Shown piece by piece: positions 15,568 through 23,237 of a stretch of 64,000 nucleotides of DNA; position 1 is the first letter of the stretch; the number at the start of each line of letters is the position of its first letter. Source of the stretch: Actinoallomurus sp040655075 (lineage in GTDB: Bacteria > Actinomycetota > Actinomycetes > Streptosporangiales > Streptosporangiaceae); contig NZ_JBFAJC010000044.1 of NCBI RefSeq assembly GCF_040655075.1, positions 26,189 through 90,188 on the forward strand, given 5' to 3'. The notes under the pieces were generated by a model. It was not told the origin of the DNA. It did not search any database and was given only the letters and a program-made list of their open reading frames with translations. Made by a program: the position numbers and the translations under genes.

Positions 15568-16017
15568 AGTGGGAGACACCGGGATGAAGCGCGCAAAGTT
15601 CGCACGGACGGCGCGCGGGGAGCGCCGGCGTCGGCGTTGCGCTGGATCGCCTTCGGCGGCGGATCCATCGCCGCTCTGGGCCTGGTCATCGTGGGTGCGA
15701 CCGTTCTCTTCCGCCATGGCCGCGAAGCGAAGGGCGATACGACGGGCACGATGCCGTCCGCCATGGCGTCCATGCTGACCGCGCCGGCCAACCCGTTCGA
15801 GCCGTCCGTCTCGGTCGCGCCGGCCGCGTCGGAATCGCCACGGGCCACACCGGCCGCGAAGGTCACGCACCGGGCGCCGGTCGTCCGGACGACGTCGACA
15901 CGGCCCGAGGCCCCGCCGACACGGCCGCCTGAGACGCGCCCCCCTGGCAAGCCCGTCGTCACGCCGACGCGGACCCACTGCGTCCTTCCATCGGGGGTGC
16001 CGTGCACACTTCCCTAG
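15565..16017 (+). CDS. Small single-pass membrane protein, Cys-tail paralog 2
   Basis: A 150-residue protein starting VSGRHRDEARKVRTDG, with one transmembrane helix at about residues 26-48 (WIAFGGGSIAALGLVIVGAT). A long Pro/Ala/Thr-rich stalk contains VVRTTSTRPEAP, and a tail has two cysteines (HCVLPSGVPCTLP, seven residues between them). It shares its start context and the VRTxSTRP motif with the protein at 13077. It reads away from the DyP-encapsulin operon. Its stop overlaps the stop of the convergent ADP-ribosylglycohydrolase gene. Unknown function; the paired cysteines suggest a disulfide outside the membrane. Confidence 0.65.
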   Translation: MSGRHRDEARKVRTDGARGAPASALRWIAFGGGSIAALGLVIVGATVLFRHGREAKGDTTGTMPSAMASMLTAPANPFEPSVSVAPAASESPRATPAAKVTHRAPVVRTTSTRPEAPPTRPPETRPPGKPVVTPTRTHCVLPSGVPCTLP

Positions 16018-17162
16018 ACGCCGCGGGTGTGCCAGTTCATCGGCACGTCGCCGGTCTCCGGGTCGGCCGGCGGGTTGGGACCGAACTCCAGGGCGGCGTC
16101 GGCGGCGATCCGAATGATGATCGGCCGCAGCTCGACGCCGGACTGCCAATGGCCGGGTAGCGCGGCCGTGCCGTACCGGGCGCCCAGCAGATTGCCGCAG
16201 ATCGACCCGGTCGAGTCGCTGTCGCCGGAGTGATTCACCGCGCACCGCAGCGCCCGGCGTACGACGTCGACGGGCTCGCCGTCGCGTACGGCCAGCGCCG
16301 CGCACACCCCGATGGCCAGAGCCTCCTCGCCGGTCCACCCGCCGCCGAGCGTCTCCAGCCGCTCCGGCGTGAGCGCGTCGCCCTCCCGGGCCAGCGCGAC
16401 CGCCGCGTCCAGGGACGCCGACGTCTCCTCGTGGCCCTTGGAGGTCTCCAACTCCGTTCGGGCGGCGTCGAGCGCGTCCGCGAGGTCGGCACCGCGCAGC
16501 AGGCCCCACACGGACGCGGCCAGCACGCCTGCCGGGAGGTACCCGCTGGGATGGCCGTGGGTCAGAGCCGCCGACCTGACGCCCATCGCGAACGCGGCCC
16601 GGCGGCATTCGGCGGCGCCCGCCGGCACGCGCGGAGAGAAGGGGAAGCCCGCCGGCGCCGCCCGCATGACCCCGCCGCAGCCCTTCGAGTCGTTGATCGG
16701 CTCCTCGACGCTCCCCACGGGGACGTAGGGGCGCTGCCGGGCGGCGATCGTGTGCAGGGCGGACCGGCAGGTCCGGCCCGGCCCGCGCCGCTGGTGCATC
16801 TCCGGCTGGGCGAACAGCCAGCTTCCGGCGTACACGTCCTGCTCGGGGACCTCCTCGCCCTGGGTGCGGAGCCATCGCAGGTACGCCGCCTGCAGCAGAC
16901 CGGGCGCGGCGCCGCCGATGCCCTTGCCGCGCTCCCGGATCGACGCCTGGATGAGCGCCTCGGCGGTGAACAGCGTCATCTGCGTGTCGTCCGTGACGGC
17001 ACCCGCCCGCACCCGGGCGTCGCTGTACTCGGCCAGCCCTGCCTCGCCGTATGTCGCCCGGATCTCCGCGATCGGCCGGCCCTCGATCGGCGCGCCGAGC
17101 GCGTCGCCGATGGCACCTCCCAGCAGGCATCCCAGCATGCGGTCCGGATCCGGAAATCTCAT
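16014..17162 (-). CDS. ADP-ribosylglycohydrolase family protein
   Basis: A 382-residue DraG/ARH-type enzyme that would remove ADP-ribose from proteins or other acceptors. The fold signatures are present: GCLLGGAIGDALGAPIEG at the N-terminus, VTDDTQMTLF (metal-binding TDDT) near residue 57, INDSKGCGGVMR, and NHSGDSDSTGSICGN near the C-terminus, which supplies the second metal-ligand set. The ATG at 17162 begins MRFPDPDRMLGCLLGG, with AAGGTGG about eight bases upstream. It stands alone between two small membrane-protein genes. No ADP-ribosyltransferase is adjacent, so the substrate is unknown. Confidence 0.92.
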   Translation of the reverse strand: MRFPDPDRMLGCLLGGAIGDALGAPIEGRPIAEIRATYGEAGLAEYSDARVRAGAVTDDTQMTLFTAEALIQASIRERGKGIGGAAPGLLQAAYLRWLRTQGEEVPEQDVYAGSWLFAQPEMHQRRGPGRTCRSALHTIAARQRPYVPVGSVEEPINDSKGCGGVMRAAPAGFPFSPRVPAGAAECRRAAFAMGVRSAALTHGHPSGYLPAGVLAASVWGLLRGADLADALDAARTELETSKGHEETSASLDAAVALAREGDALTPERLETLGGGWTGEEALAIGVCAALAVRDGEPVDVVRRALRCAVNHSGDSDSTGSICGNLLGARYGTAALPGHWQSGVELRPIIIRIAADAALEFGPNPPADPETGDVPMNWHTRGV

Positions 17163-17256
17163 GCGATCGCCCACCTTGGTAAGTCTGCCAGGGAGTGACC
17201 CTGAATCGGGCGGTGCGGGTCCTTCGGATACGACCACCCAGCGGGCTCTTTCTCGC

Positions 17257-17273
17257 TACTCTGACTCCCTGTG
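17257..17273 (+). promoter_or_regulatory. -10 element of a leaderless promoter
   Basis: TACTCT at 17257-17262 is followed by eight bases and the GTG at 17271. The hexamer matches the one before the 15565 gene and is preceded by the same GC dinucleotide. Confidence 0.5.
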
Positions 17274-17735
17274 GATGGCGTATACGAGGACGCAACGGAC
17301 ACTCCGCGAACGACCATCATCAGCCGTCTGTGGGGATGGTTCGAACTGCTGCCGTTCCGCCGCGGCGTGACGCTGATCGCCGTCCTCATCGCCGTGCCCG
17401 CCCTTCTCGTCGGTGGTCTCTTCACCCTCCACGGAGACGGAAAGGACGACGGGCCCCAGCCTCGTACGGCCGCCGCGGCGCCGTCGGCGCGGCAGCACGA
17501 CCCGAGCGCCATCGACCGGGCGGAGCGCACGTGGGGCGAGTTCGTGGCCTCCCGCAGCGAACGGCCCGCGTCCAGGTCCGCCTCGGGGGCCCCACGCGTG
17601 CCGCAGAGCCCGCATTCCCGGCCGGCCCCCACCACGGGCCCGCCCACCGGCACCCGATGCCCGCCGGAGCTGAAGAAATGGCCCTGGATGTGGGAGCTGT
17701 GCAAACATCGGCGCGGCGGCCACGGACGCCCCTGA
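17271..17735 (+). CDS. Small single-pass membrane protein with Cys-tail, third of the set
   Basis: A 154-residue protein with an N-terminal cytoplasmic part (VDGVYEDATDTPRTTIISRL) and one hydrophobic helix at about 34-53 (VTLIAVLIAVPALLVGGLFT). A Ser/Pro/Arg-rich stalk leads to a C-terminal pair of cysteines 14 residues apart (RCPPELKKWPWMWELCK). Sequence similarity to the 13077 and 15565 proteins is weak, but the architecture, the -10 plus GTG arrangement and the position opposite a minus-strand gene are the same. It may therefore belong to the same family by divergence or convergence. Function unknown. Confidence 0.6.
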   Translation: MDGVYEDATDTPRTTIISRLWGWFELLPFRRGVTLIAVLIAVPALLVGGLFTLHGDGKDDGPQPRTAAAAPSARQHDPSAIDRAERTWGEFVASRSERPASRSASGAPRVPQSPHSRPAPTTGPPTGTRCPPELKKWPWMWELCKHRRGGHGRP

Positions 17736-17822
17736 GGTCTCCGGCAGAGCATGGAGCACTCCGTCACCTGTAGTACCGTCGTCCCGCCGCACTAGTTCCC
17801 CAGTCCCCCGGAGGATCTCCGC

Positions 17823-18881
17823 GTGCCAAGCACTCGGTCAGCGGCGCTGATGGCGGCGATCACGACGGTCGTGCTCTTGCTGATAACCGGCGCTGCGGAT
17901 CGGTCGTCGGCGGCCCAATCGCCATCGGCCGACAGCGTCAAAGCCCTGCGCCAGCAGGCCGAAAAGGCCAAGAACGAGCTGTCCAAGGCCACCAAGGCCT
18001 GGCAGGAGCAGAAGAATGAGCTGAACGCCTCCGAGGCCAAGCTCAAGACGACGCTCGCCGACCTCGGCACCGCCGGCGCCGAACTGAGCAAGATCCGTGA
18101 GCCGCTGGCCCAGCTGGCCGCCAGCGCGTACAAGCAGCCGGGCGTCATCGGGGTGCCGGGGCTGATCGGGGGCAGCGACCCCGACGGCGCGCTGGCCGCG
18201 GCGACCGACCTGACGATGCTCACCAACGACCAGAAGTCCCTCATCGACAAGGCGGGCCGCCTGCAGAAGCAACGCGAGCAACTGGCCGCGTCGGCGCAGG
18301 ACCTGCAGTCGAAGAACGCGGTCCAGGAGGCGAAGCTCGCGCAGGAGATGAGCGGGCTCAAGGACCGCTCCTCCCGCATCACCGCGCAGCTGACCGCCGC
18401 GCTCAAGAAGCTCGATCCCAACACCCGGCTGCAGCTCACCTGCCAGAAGAGCCTTGTCCCCGAGGCGCGGAAGTACCCCAACGGCCTGATCCCCTCGCGC
18501 TACCTCTGCCCGCTGCCCCAGCCCGGCCGGAGCCTCCGCGCGGACGCCGCGTTGGCCTTCTACAAGCTGAACAACGCCTACAAGGCGCATTTCGGCACGC
18601 AGATGTGCCTCACCGACTCCTACCGGCCGCTGGCCGAGCAGCAGCGGATTTACGCCAACCGGCCCGGCATGGCGGCCGTGCCGGGGCACAGCAACCACGG
18701 TTGGGGCACCGCCGTCGACCTGTGCGGCGGCGTGCAGAGCCAGGGCTCCGCGCAGTTCAACTGGCTCCAGGCCAATTCGAAGACGTACGAGTTCTTCCAC
18801 CCGGCGTGGGCCTACAGCAGCCCCTTCGAGCCGTGGCACTGGGAGTACACGAAGGAAGACACCCCCGACGCCAGCGACTGA
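17823..18881 (+). CDS. Secreted M15 family D-alanyl-D-alanine carboxypeptidase with coiled-coil
   Basis: A 352-residue exported protein. GTG 17823 follows GGAGGA by seven bases. The signal peptide (LMAAITTVVLLLITGAA) is followed by a long charged coiled-coil (residues about 38-95, and again about 140-195), reminiscent of the regulatory helices of cell-wall hydrolases. The C-terminal zinc peptidase domain of the VanY/M15 type has LTDSYRPLAEQQRIY, SNHGWGTAVDL (zinc His and Asp) and PFEPWHWEY (zinc His). It would trim the terminal D-Ala of peptidoglycan stem peptides. Two cysteines flank the domain entry. It is monocistronic. Confidence 0.9.
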   Translation: MPSTRSAALMAAITTVVLLLITGAADRSSAAQSPSADSVKALRQQAEKAKNELSKATKAWQEQKNELNASEAKLKTTLADLGTAGAELSKIREPLAQLAASAYKQPGVIGVPGLIGGSDPDGALAAATDLTMLTNDQKSLIDKAGRLQKQREQLAASAQDLQSKNAVQEAKLAQEMSGLKDRSSRITAQLTAALKKLDPNTRLQLTCQKSLVPEARKYPNGLIPSRYLCPLPQPGRSLRADAALAFYKLNNAYKAHFGTQMCLTDSYRPLAEQQRIYANRPGMAAVPGHSNHGWGTAVDLCGGVQSQGSAQFNWLQANSKTYEFFHPAWAYSSPFEPWHWEYTKEDTPDASD

Positions 18882-18912
18882 CCGGCGACCAGGGCCCTCC
18901 TGCGTCGTCGTA

Positions 18913-19494
18913 CTAGCCGACGATCGAGACCGAGAGCCGGGAGTCGACGGCGGCGCGGGCGATGGCGGCCGCTTGGGCGCGGCCGGTGCGCAGCACGATG
19001 AGGGCCCCCTCGTCGGGGTCGGGGCCGGGCCGGGGCACCGCGACCACCAGGACTTCGGCCGCGACCGTGCGTGCCGGCAGCGGGCCTTCGGCGCGGGCGG
19101 CCAGGAGGTCGACGCGGTCGCCGGCGTGCAGCAGCCGCACGACGGCGGCGTCGGCGAGCCGCACCGGCATGGCGACCGTGCCGGGGTCGGCGTCGTCCAG
19201 CAGGGTGCCGCCGCGCAGCCGTACGTCGGTCAGCGGCTCGCCTCGGCGGATCGGCCCGGTGAGGGTGCGCCCGGCCGCCCGGTGGACCGCGCCGTCGGGC
19301 ACGGCTCGGGCGGGCAGGGTGCGCACGCCGACGTCGGCGGCGCTCAGCGTCGCGCCGGCCGGCAGGTCGCGGGCGGCCACGAGGACCGGGGCGCCGCGCG
19401 GGTGCGGACGGGCGGCGGCCAGGCCGAACGCCGCCGCACCGGCCGCGAGCCCCGCGGCGATGAGGCGGCGATGCCGGCTCAGCAGCGCTCTCAT
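18913..19494 (-). CDS. SAF domain protein, CpaB/RcpC-like
   Basis: A 193-residue protein with an N-terminal hydrophobic helix (LIAAGLAAGAAAFGLAAA) and a SAF domain (VLVAARDLPAGATLSAADV, then GRTLTGPIRRGEPLTDVRL), as in the Flp pilus assembly protein CpaB. A second half (PVRLADAAVVRLLHAGDRVD) is typical of the RcpC/CpaB family. ATG 19494 has GGGGA upstream. No other pilus genes are nearby, so a pilus role is unproven; solitary SAF proteins of this kind are common in actinobacteria. Confidence 0.8.
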   Translation of the reverse strand: MRALLSRHRRLIAAGLAAGAAAFGLAAARPHPRGAPVLVAARDLPAGATLSAADVGVRTLPARAVPDGAVHRAAGRTLTGPIRRGEPLTDVRLRGGTLLDDADPGTVAMPVRLADAAVVRLLHAGDRVDLLAARAEGPLPARTVAAEVLVVAVPRPGPDPDEGALIVLRTGRAQAAAIARAAVDSRLSVSIVG

Positions 19495-19603
19495 CGTCGT
19501 CCCCGCGCGCCCGCCTTGGCGGGGGGAGCCAAGACCTCGGCCCCGGGGGCCGCGTGATGCCCGCCGGCTCGCGTGACACCGCCGGCTCGGCCGCACCTTC
19601 GTG

Positions 19604-20401
19604 TCATGGCAGGTCGAGAGGGAGCTTGAGCCCGTCGAGAGCGTTCGGGCAGGGGCAGTCGCGCTCGGCGGACAGCGCGCCGACGATGTCGATGACGAGG
19701 CCGCGCAGGCGGTCGACGTTCTGCGCGAACACGCGGAGCACCTCCTCGTGGGTCACGCCCGCGCCCTCCTCGACACCCGCGTCGAGGTCGGTGACCAGGC
19801 ACGCCGGGATGTAGCAGAGGGCCAGCTCGCGGGCGAGGACCGCCTCGGGATGGCCGGTCATGCCGACGAGGGTCCAGCCCTGCGCGGCGAACCACCGGGA
19901 CTCGGCCCGCGTCGAGAAGCGCGGCCCCTCGATGATGACCAGCGTGCCGTCGTCGACCGGCGGCCAGCCCGCGCCCTGGGCGGCCTCCACCACCGTGCGA
20001 CGCCCGCGCGGGCAGTAGGGGTCGGCGAACGCGACGTGCACGGCGCCGTCGTCGTAGTAGGTCTGCGCGCGGCCGCTGGTGCGGTCGACGAGCTGGTCGG
20101 GGACGGCGAGCGCGCCGGGGCCGTACTCCGGGACGAGGGAGCCCACCGCGCTCGGGGCCACGACCTGCCGGACGCCGAGGGAGCGCAGGGCCCAGAGGTT
20201 GGCCCGGTAGGGGATCTTGTGCGGCGGGTAGCGGTGGTCGCGGCCGTGCCGCGGCAGGAACGCCACCCGGCGGCCGGCCACCGTGGCCAGGGCGATGGAG
20301 TCGCTGGGCGGGCCGTAGGGGGTGTCGACCTGGATCTCCTCGACGTCGTCGAGGAGGGAGTAGAAGCCGGACCCGCCGATCACGCCGATCTCTGCATGCA
20401 T
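19604..20401 (-). CDS. mtnP: S-methyl-5'-thioadenosine phosphorylase
   Basis: A 265-residue purine nucleoside phosphorylase of the MTAP family, which cleaves methylthioadenosine from polyamine and SAM metabolism to adenine and 5-methylthioribose-1-phosphate. Motifs: IGVIGGSGFYSLL, FLPRHGRDHRYPPHKIPYRAN (phosphate site), IEGPRFSTRAESRWF, and VTDLDAGVEEG. The last keeps the Asp pair that favours 6-amino purines, although the preceding GMTGHPEA differs from the usual MTNMPE. The start ATG 20401 lies seven bases after a TAGGGT hexamer, so the mRNA may be leaderless. Confidence 0.9.
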   Translation of the reverse strand: MHAEIGVIGGSGFYSLLDDVEEIQVDTPYGPPSDSIALATVAGRRVAFLPRHGRDHRYPPHKIPYRANLWALRSLGVRQVVAPSAVGSLVPEYGPGALAVPDQLVDRTSGRAQTYYDDGAVHVAFADPYCPRGRRTVVEAAQGAGWPPVDDGTLVIIEGPRFSTRAESRWFAAQGWTLVGMTGHPEAVLARELALCYIPACLVTDLDAGVEEGAGVTHEEVLRVFAQNVDRLRGLVIDIVGALSAERDCPCPNALDGLKLPLDLP

Positions 20402-20414
20402 GAGCCGGACCCTA
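20399..20414 (-). promoter_or_regulatory. -10 element of a leaderless promoter for mtnP
   Basis: On the minus strand TAGGGT (20414-20409) is followed by seven bases and the ATG at 20401. No ribosome site is present between them. Confidence 0.5.
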
Positions 20415-20492
20415 GCCGCCCGCCACACCGCCCCGCGAGAGCGCCCCCCACAGCCTGTGGACAACTCCCGGCGACCGGGTCCTGCCACCACT

Positions 20493-20569
20493 CATATCGA
20501 ACTCGCGATATGTCTTGTCGGATCGGCAGACGCGTAATATCTTCTCTCAAACAGAGACGACATATCGCG
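20493..20569 (+). promoter_or_regulatory. Operator-like inverted repeats around the MMPL gene promoter
   Basis: A local palindrome, CATATCG-N6-CGATATG, spans 20493-20512. Its right part, CGCGATATGTC (20504-20514), recurs in perfect inverted form as GACATATCGCG at 20559-20569, 55 bases away centre to centre. A -10-like TAATAT lies between them at 20535-20540. Two matching sites flanking a promoter suggest binding of a dimeric repressor, perhaps of the TetR or PadR type. No regulator gene is adjacent. Confidence 0.55.
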
Positions 20570-20586
20570 TTCAGGGAAGGTGAACC

Positions 20587-22680
20587 ATGCCCAGTCGACT
20601 GGCCGGACTCCCCGCCGGCCGCCGTACCAAGTGGGTCGTCCTCGCCGTCTGGCTCGTCCTCCTGATGGTCGGCGGCGCTCTCGGCGGCCGGCTGCAGGGC
20701 GCGACGAAGAACAACGCCGACGCCTACCTGCCCGGCGGCGCCGAGGCCACCCAGGTCATCAAGCTGCAGAAGAAGCTGCACCATGAGGACGGGATGCTCA
20801 CCGTCGTGGCGTACGAGCGGCGCGGCGGCCTCACCGCGCAGGACGCGGCGTCCGTGCGGTCGGCGGCCGAGCGGTTGACGGGCGTGCCGCACATCGGGCC
20901 GGTGACCGGCCCGATCACGTCACGGGACGGCGAGGCGATGCAGCTGCTCGTCCCGATCCAGGGGGACGGGGACGCCGTCCTCACCGCCATCGACGAGCTC
21001 CGGAAGGTCGTCGAGCGCGGCCCGCCCGCCGGTCTCGACGTCCGGGTGACCGGCCCAGGCGGCACGATGTCGGACCTGATCGGCGTCTTCAAGGAGATCG
21101 ACGGCACGCTGCTGTTCGTCACGCTGGGCGTGGTGATCGTCATGCTGCTGCTGACGTACCGCAGCCCGTTCCTGTGGATCGTCCCGCTGTTCGCGGTCGG
21201 CTCGGCGTACATGATGTCGCAGGGGCTCGTTTATCTACTGGCCGAGGCGGGGCTCACCGTCAACAGCCAGAGCACCGGGATCCTGGCGGTGCTGGTCTTC
21301 GGCGTGGGCACGGACTACGCGCTCCTGCTCATCGCCCGCTACCGGGAGGAACTGCACCGGCACGAGGACCGGCACGAGGCGATGCGGCTCGCGCTGCGCC
21401 GCGCGGGACCCGCCGTCCTCGCCAGCGCCGCCACGGTCACGCTCGCCACGCTGTGCCTGCTGGTCGCCGAGCTCAACTCCACCAGCGGCCTCGGTCCGGT
21501 TGCGGCGGTGGGCGTCGTCTGCGCGCTCGTCGCCATGACCACACTGCTGCCCGCCCTGCTCACGGCCCTGCCCCGCCGCGTGTTCTGGCCGGCGGTGCCC
21601 CGGTACGACGTCCGGTACGTCGCCGAGCCCGACGCGCTGGAGAAGGAGCACGGCGTCTGGGCCCGGGTCGCGGGGTTCGTCAGCGCCCGGCCGCGGGTGA
21701 TCTCGGTCGGCGGCGTGCTCGTGCTCGCGGCCCTGGCGTTCGGCATGCTGTCGCTGAAGACCGGCCCGGTGTCCAACGCCGGCCAGTTCGTCGGGACGCC
21801 CGACTCGGTGGTGGGCGAGCGGGTGATGGCGCGGCACTTCCCGGCCGGGGCCGGCAGCCCGGCGGTCGTGATCGGCCCGCGCGATCCCGGCCTCAGGGCC
21901 GTGATCGCCCGTACGCCCGGGGTGTCCGACGTGAGCGCACCGGTCGCCCTCGGCGGCTACGAGCAGTACGAGGCGACGCTGTCCAGCGCGGCGGACACAC
22001 AGGCGGCGCGCGACACGGTCGACCGCCTACGCGCCGCCGTACGGCCCCTGGGCGCCAAGGTCGGCGGGAACACCGCCGTCAACCTCGACACCCAGCGTGC
22101 CGCCGCGCACGACAACAAGGTGATCATCCCGATCATCCTCGCCGTCGTGTTCGTGATCCTCGCCCTGCTGCTGCGGGCCGTCGTCGCGCCGGTGCTGCTG
22201 ATGGCGACCGTAGTGCTGTCGTTCGCCGCATCGCTCGGGGTCTGCGGGCTGGTGTTCACGCACGTGTTCGGCTTCGAGGGCGCAGACTCGGGGTTCCCGC
22301 TGCAGATCTTCCTCTTCCTGGTCGCCCTCGGCGTCGACTACAACATCTTCCTCATGACGCGGGTGCGCGAGGAGTCGCAGCGGCTGGGTACGCGGCGCGG
22401 CGTGCTGCGCGGGCTCACGGTGACCGGCGGTGTGATCACGTCGGCCGGGGTGGTGCTGGCCGCGACGTTCGCGGCACTGGCGACCCTGCCGGTGACCGGA
22501 ACGGTGGAGATGGCCTTCGCGGTGGCCTTCGGGGTGCTGCTGGACAGCCTGCTGATCCGGTCCCTGGTGGTCCCGGCGCTGGCGTACCAGATGGGGCGGC
22601 GCGTCTGGTGGCCGGGCCGCGCGGCGGGGGACCGGCCGGTCGCAGCGGGCGAACGGCCGCTGCCGCAGGCCGTTCGCTGA
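20587..22680 (+). CDS. MMPL/RND family transporter
   Basis: A 697-residue inner-membrane transporter of the MmpL family (proton-driven export of lipids or drugs). A first helix at about 14-32 leads to a soluble loop (40-185), then a block of five or six helices (TLLFVTLGVVIVMLLLTYR, FGVGTDYALLLIARYREE). A second helix at about 368 leads to a second loop and a matching second block (VVAPVLLMATVVLSFAASLG, LGVDYNIFLMTRVREES). The GTDYALL and GVDYNIF motifs are the paired RND signatures. ATG 20587 follows GGAAGG. The upstream region carries repeated operator-like sites, so expression is probably repressed until an inducer appears. Confidence 0.92.
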   Translation: MPSRLAGLPAGRRTKWVVLAVWLVLLMVGGALGGRLQGATKNNADAYLPGGAEATQVIKLQKKLHHEDGMLTVVAYERRGGLTAQDAASVRSAAERLTGVPHIGPVTGPITSRDGEAMQLLVPIQGDGDAVLTAIDELRKVVERGPPAGLDVRVTGPGGTMSDLIGVFKEIDGTLLFVTLGVVIVMLLLTYRSPFLWIVPLFAVGSAYMMSQGLVYLLAEAGLTVNSQSTGILAVLVFGVGTDYALLLIARYREELHRHEDRHEAMRLALRRAGPAVLASAATVTLATLCLLVAELNSTSGLGPVAAVGVVCALVAMTTLLPALLTALPRRVFWPAVPRYDVRYVAEPDALEKEHGVWARVAGFVSARPRVISVGGVLVLAALAFGMLSLKTGPVSNAGQFVGTPDSVVGERVMARHFPAGAGSPAVVIGPRDPGLRAVIARTPGVSDVSAPVALGGYEQYEATLSSAADTQAARDTVDRLRAAVRPLGAKVGGNTAVNLDTQRAAAHDNKVIIPIILAVVFVILALLLRAVVAPVLLMATVVLSFAASLGVCGLVFTHVFGFEGADSGFPLQIFLFLVALGVDYNIFLMTRVREESQRLGTRRGVLRGLTVTGGVITSAGVVLAATFAALATLPVTGTVEMAFAVAFGVLLDSLLIRSLVVPALAYQMGRRVWWPGRAAGDRPVAAGERPLPQAVR

Positions 22681-22714
22681 TCACGCCGGACGGGCCCTCG
22701 GCGGGTTGGCGAAA

Positions 22715-22760
22715 GTGACCGAAGGTCACCGAGCGGCACGACCCGCGGGGCCCGTCGTGC
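22715..22760. terminator. Hairpin pair between convergent genes
   Basis: GTGACC-GAA-GGTCAC at 22715-22729 is followed by GCACGAC at 22736-22742 pairing with GTCGTGC at 22754-22760. They lie between the MMPL gene and the convergent FmdB gene and could end both transcripts. Confidence 0.5.
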
Positions 22761-22797
22761 GTGTCCTTCACACTCGGGGCGTCGTCCGGCGCCGGGG

Positions 22798-23142
22798 TCA
22801 GGCGACCTTCTCGCCGGACGACGAGCCCGACGAACCAGATGAACTCGACGAATTCGAAGAACTTGAGGAGCTCGAAGACTCGGAGGAGGACGCCGACTCC
22901 TTCTTCGCCTCGGTCTTGGCGGGCTCGTTCTTCTTCGCCGAACCGCTGGACGAGGTGGTCGCACCGCTACGGCTGTCGGTGCGGTAGAAGCCCGAACCCT
23001 TGAACACGATCGCGGCCGCGGAGAACACCTTGCGCAGACGCCCGCCGCAAGCGGGGCACTCGGTCAGCGCGTCATCGCTGAACTTCTGCACGACCTCCAG
23101 AGGCTCACCGCATTCGGTGCACGCGTACTGATACGTCGGCAC
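22798..23142 (-). CDS. FmdB family zinc-ribbon protein with serine-rich tail
   Basis: A 114-residue protein. The first ~45 residues form a FmdB-type zinc ribbon, PTYQYACTECG with a second pair CPACGGRLRKVF, then VFKGSGFYRTDS. The C-terminal ~55 residues are a low-complexity Ser/Lys/Glu tail ending SSGEKVA, probably disordered. The GTG at 23142 has AGGAGG five bases upstream. FmdB proteins were named from formamidase operons and are putative regulators. The function here is not known and no amidase gene is next to it. Confidence 0.88.
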   Translation of the reverse strand: MPTYQYACTECGEPLEVVQKFSDDALTECPACGGRLRKVFSAAAIVFKGSGFYRTDSRSGATTSSSGSAKKNEPAKTEAKKESASSSESSSSSSSSNSSSSSGSSGSSSGEKVA

Positions 23143-23237
23143 GAGTTCCTCCTAGCTGTACACAGCCCTCAGGACTGGCACTCTCACTCAATGACTGCTA
23201 ATGCTACCGGGCGTCGAATCATTCCCGGCGCCCATGC

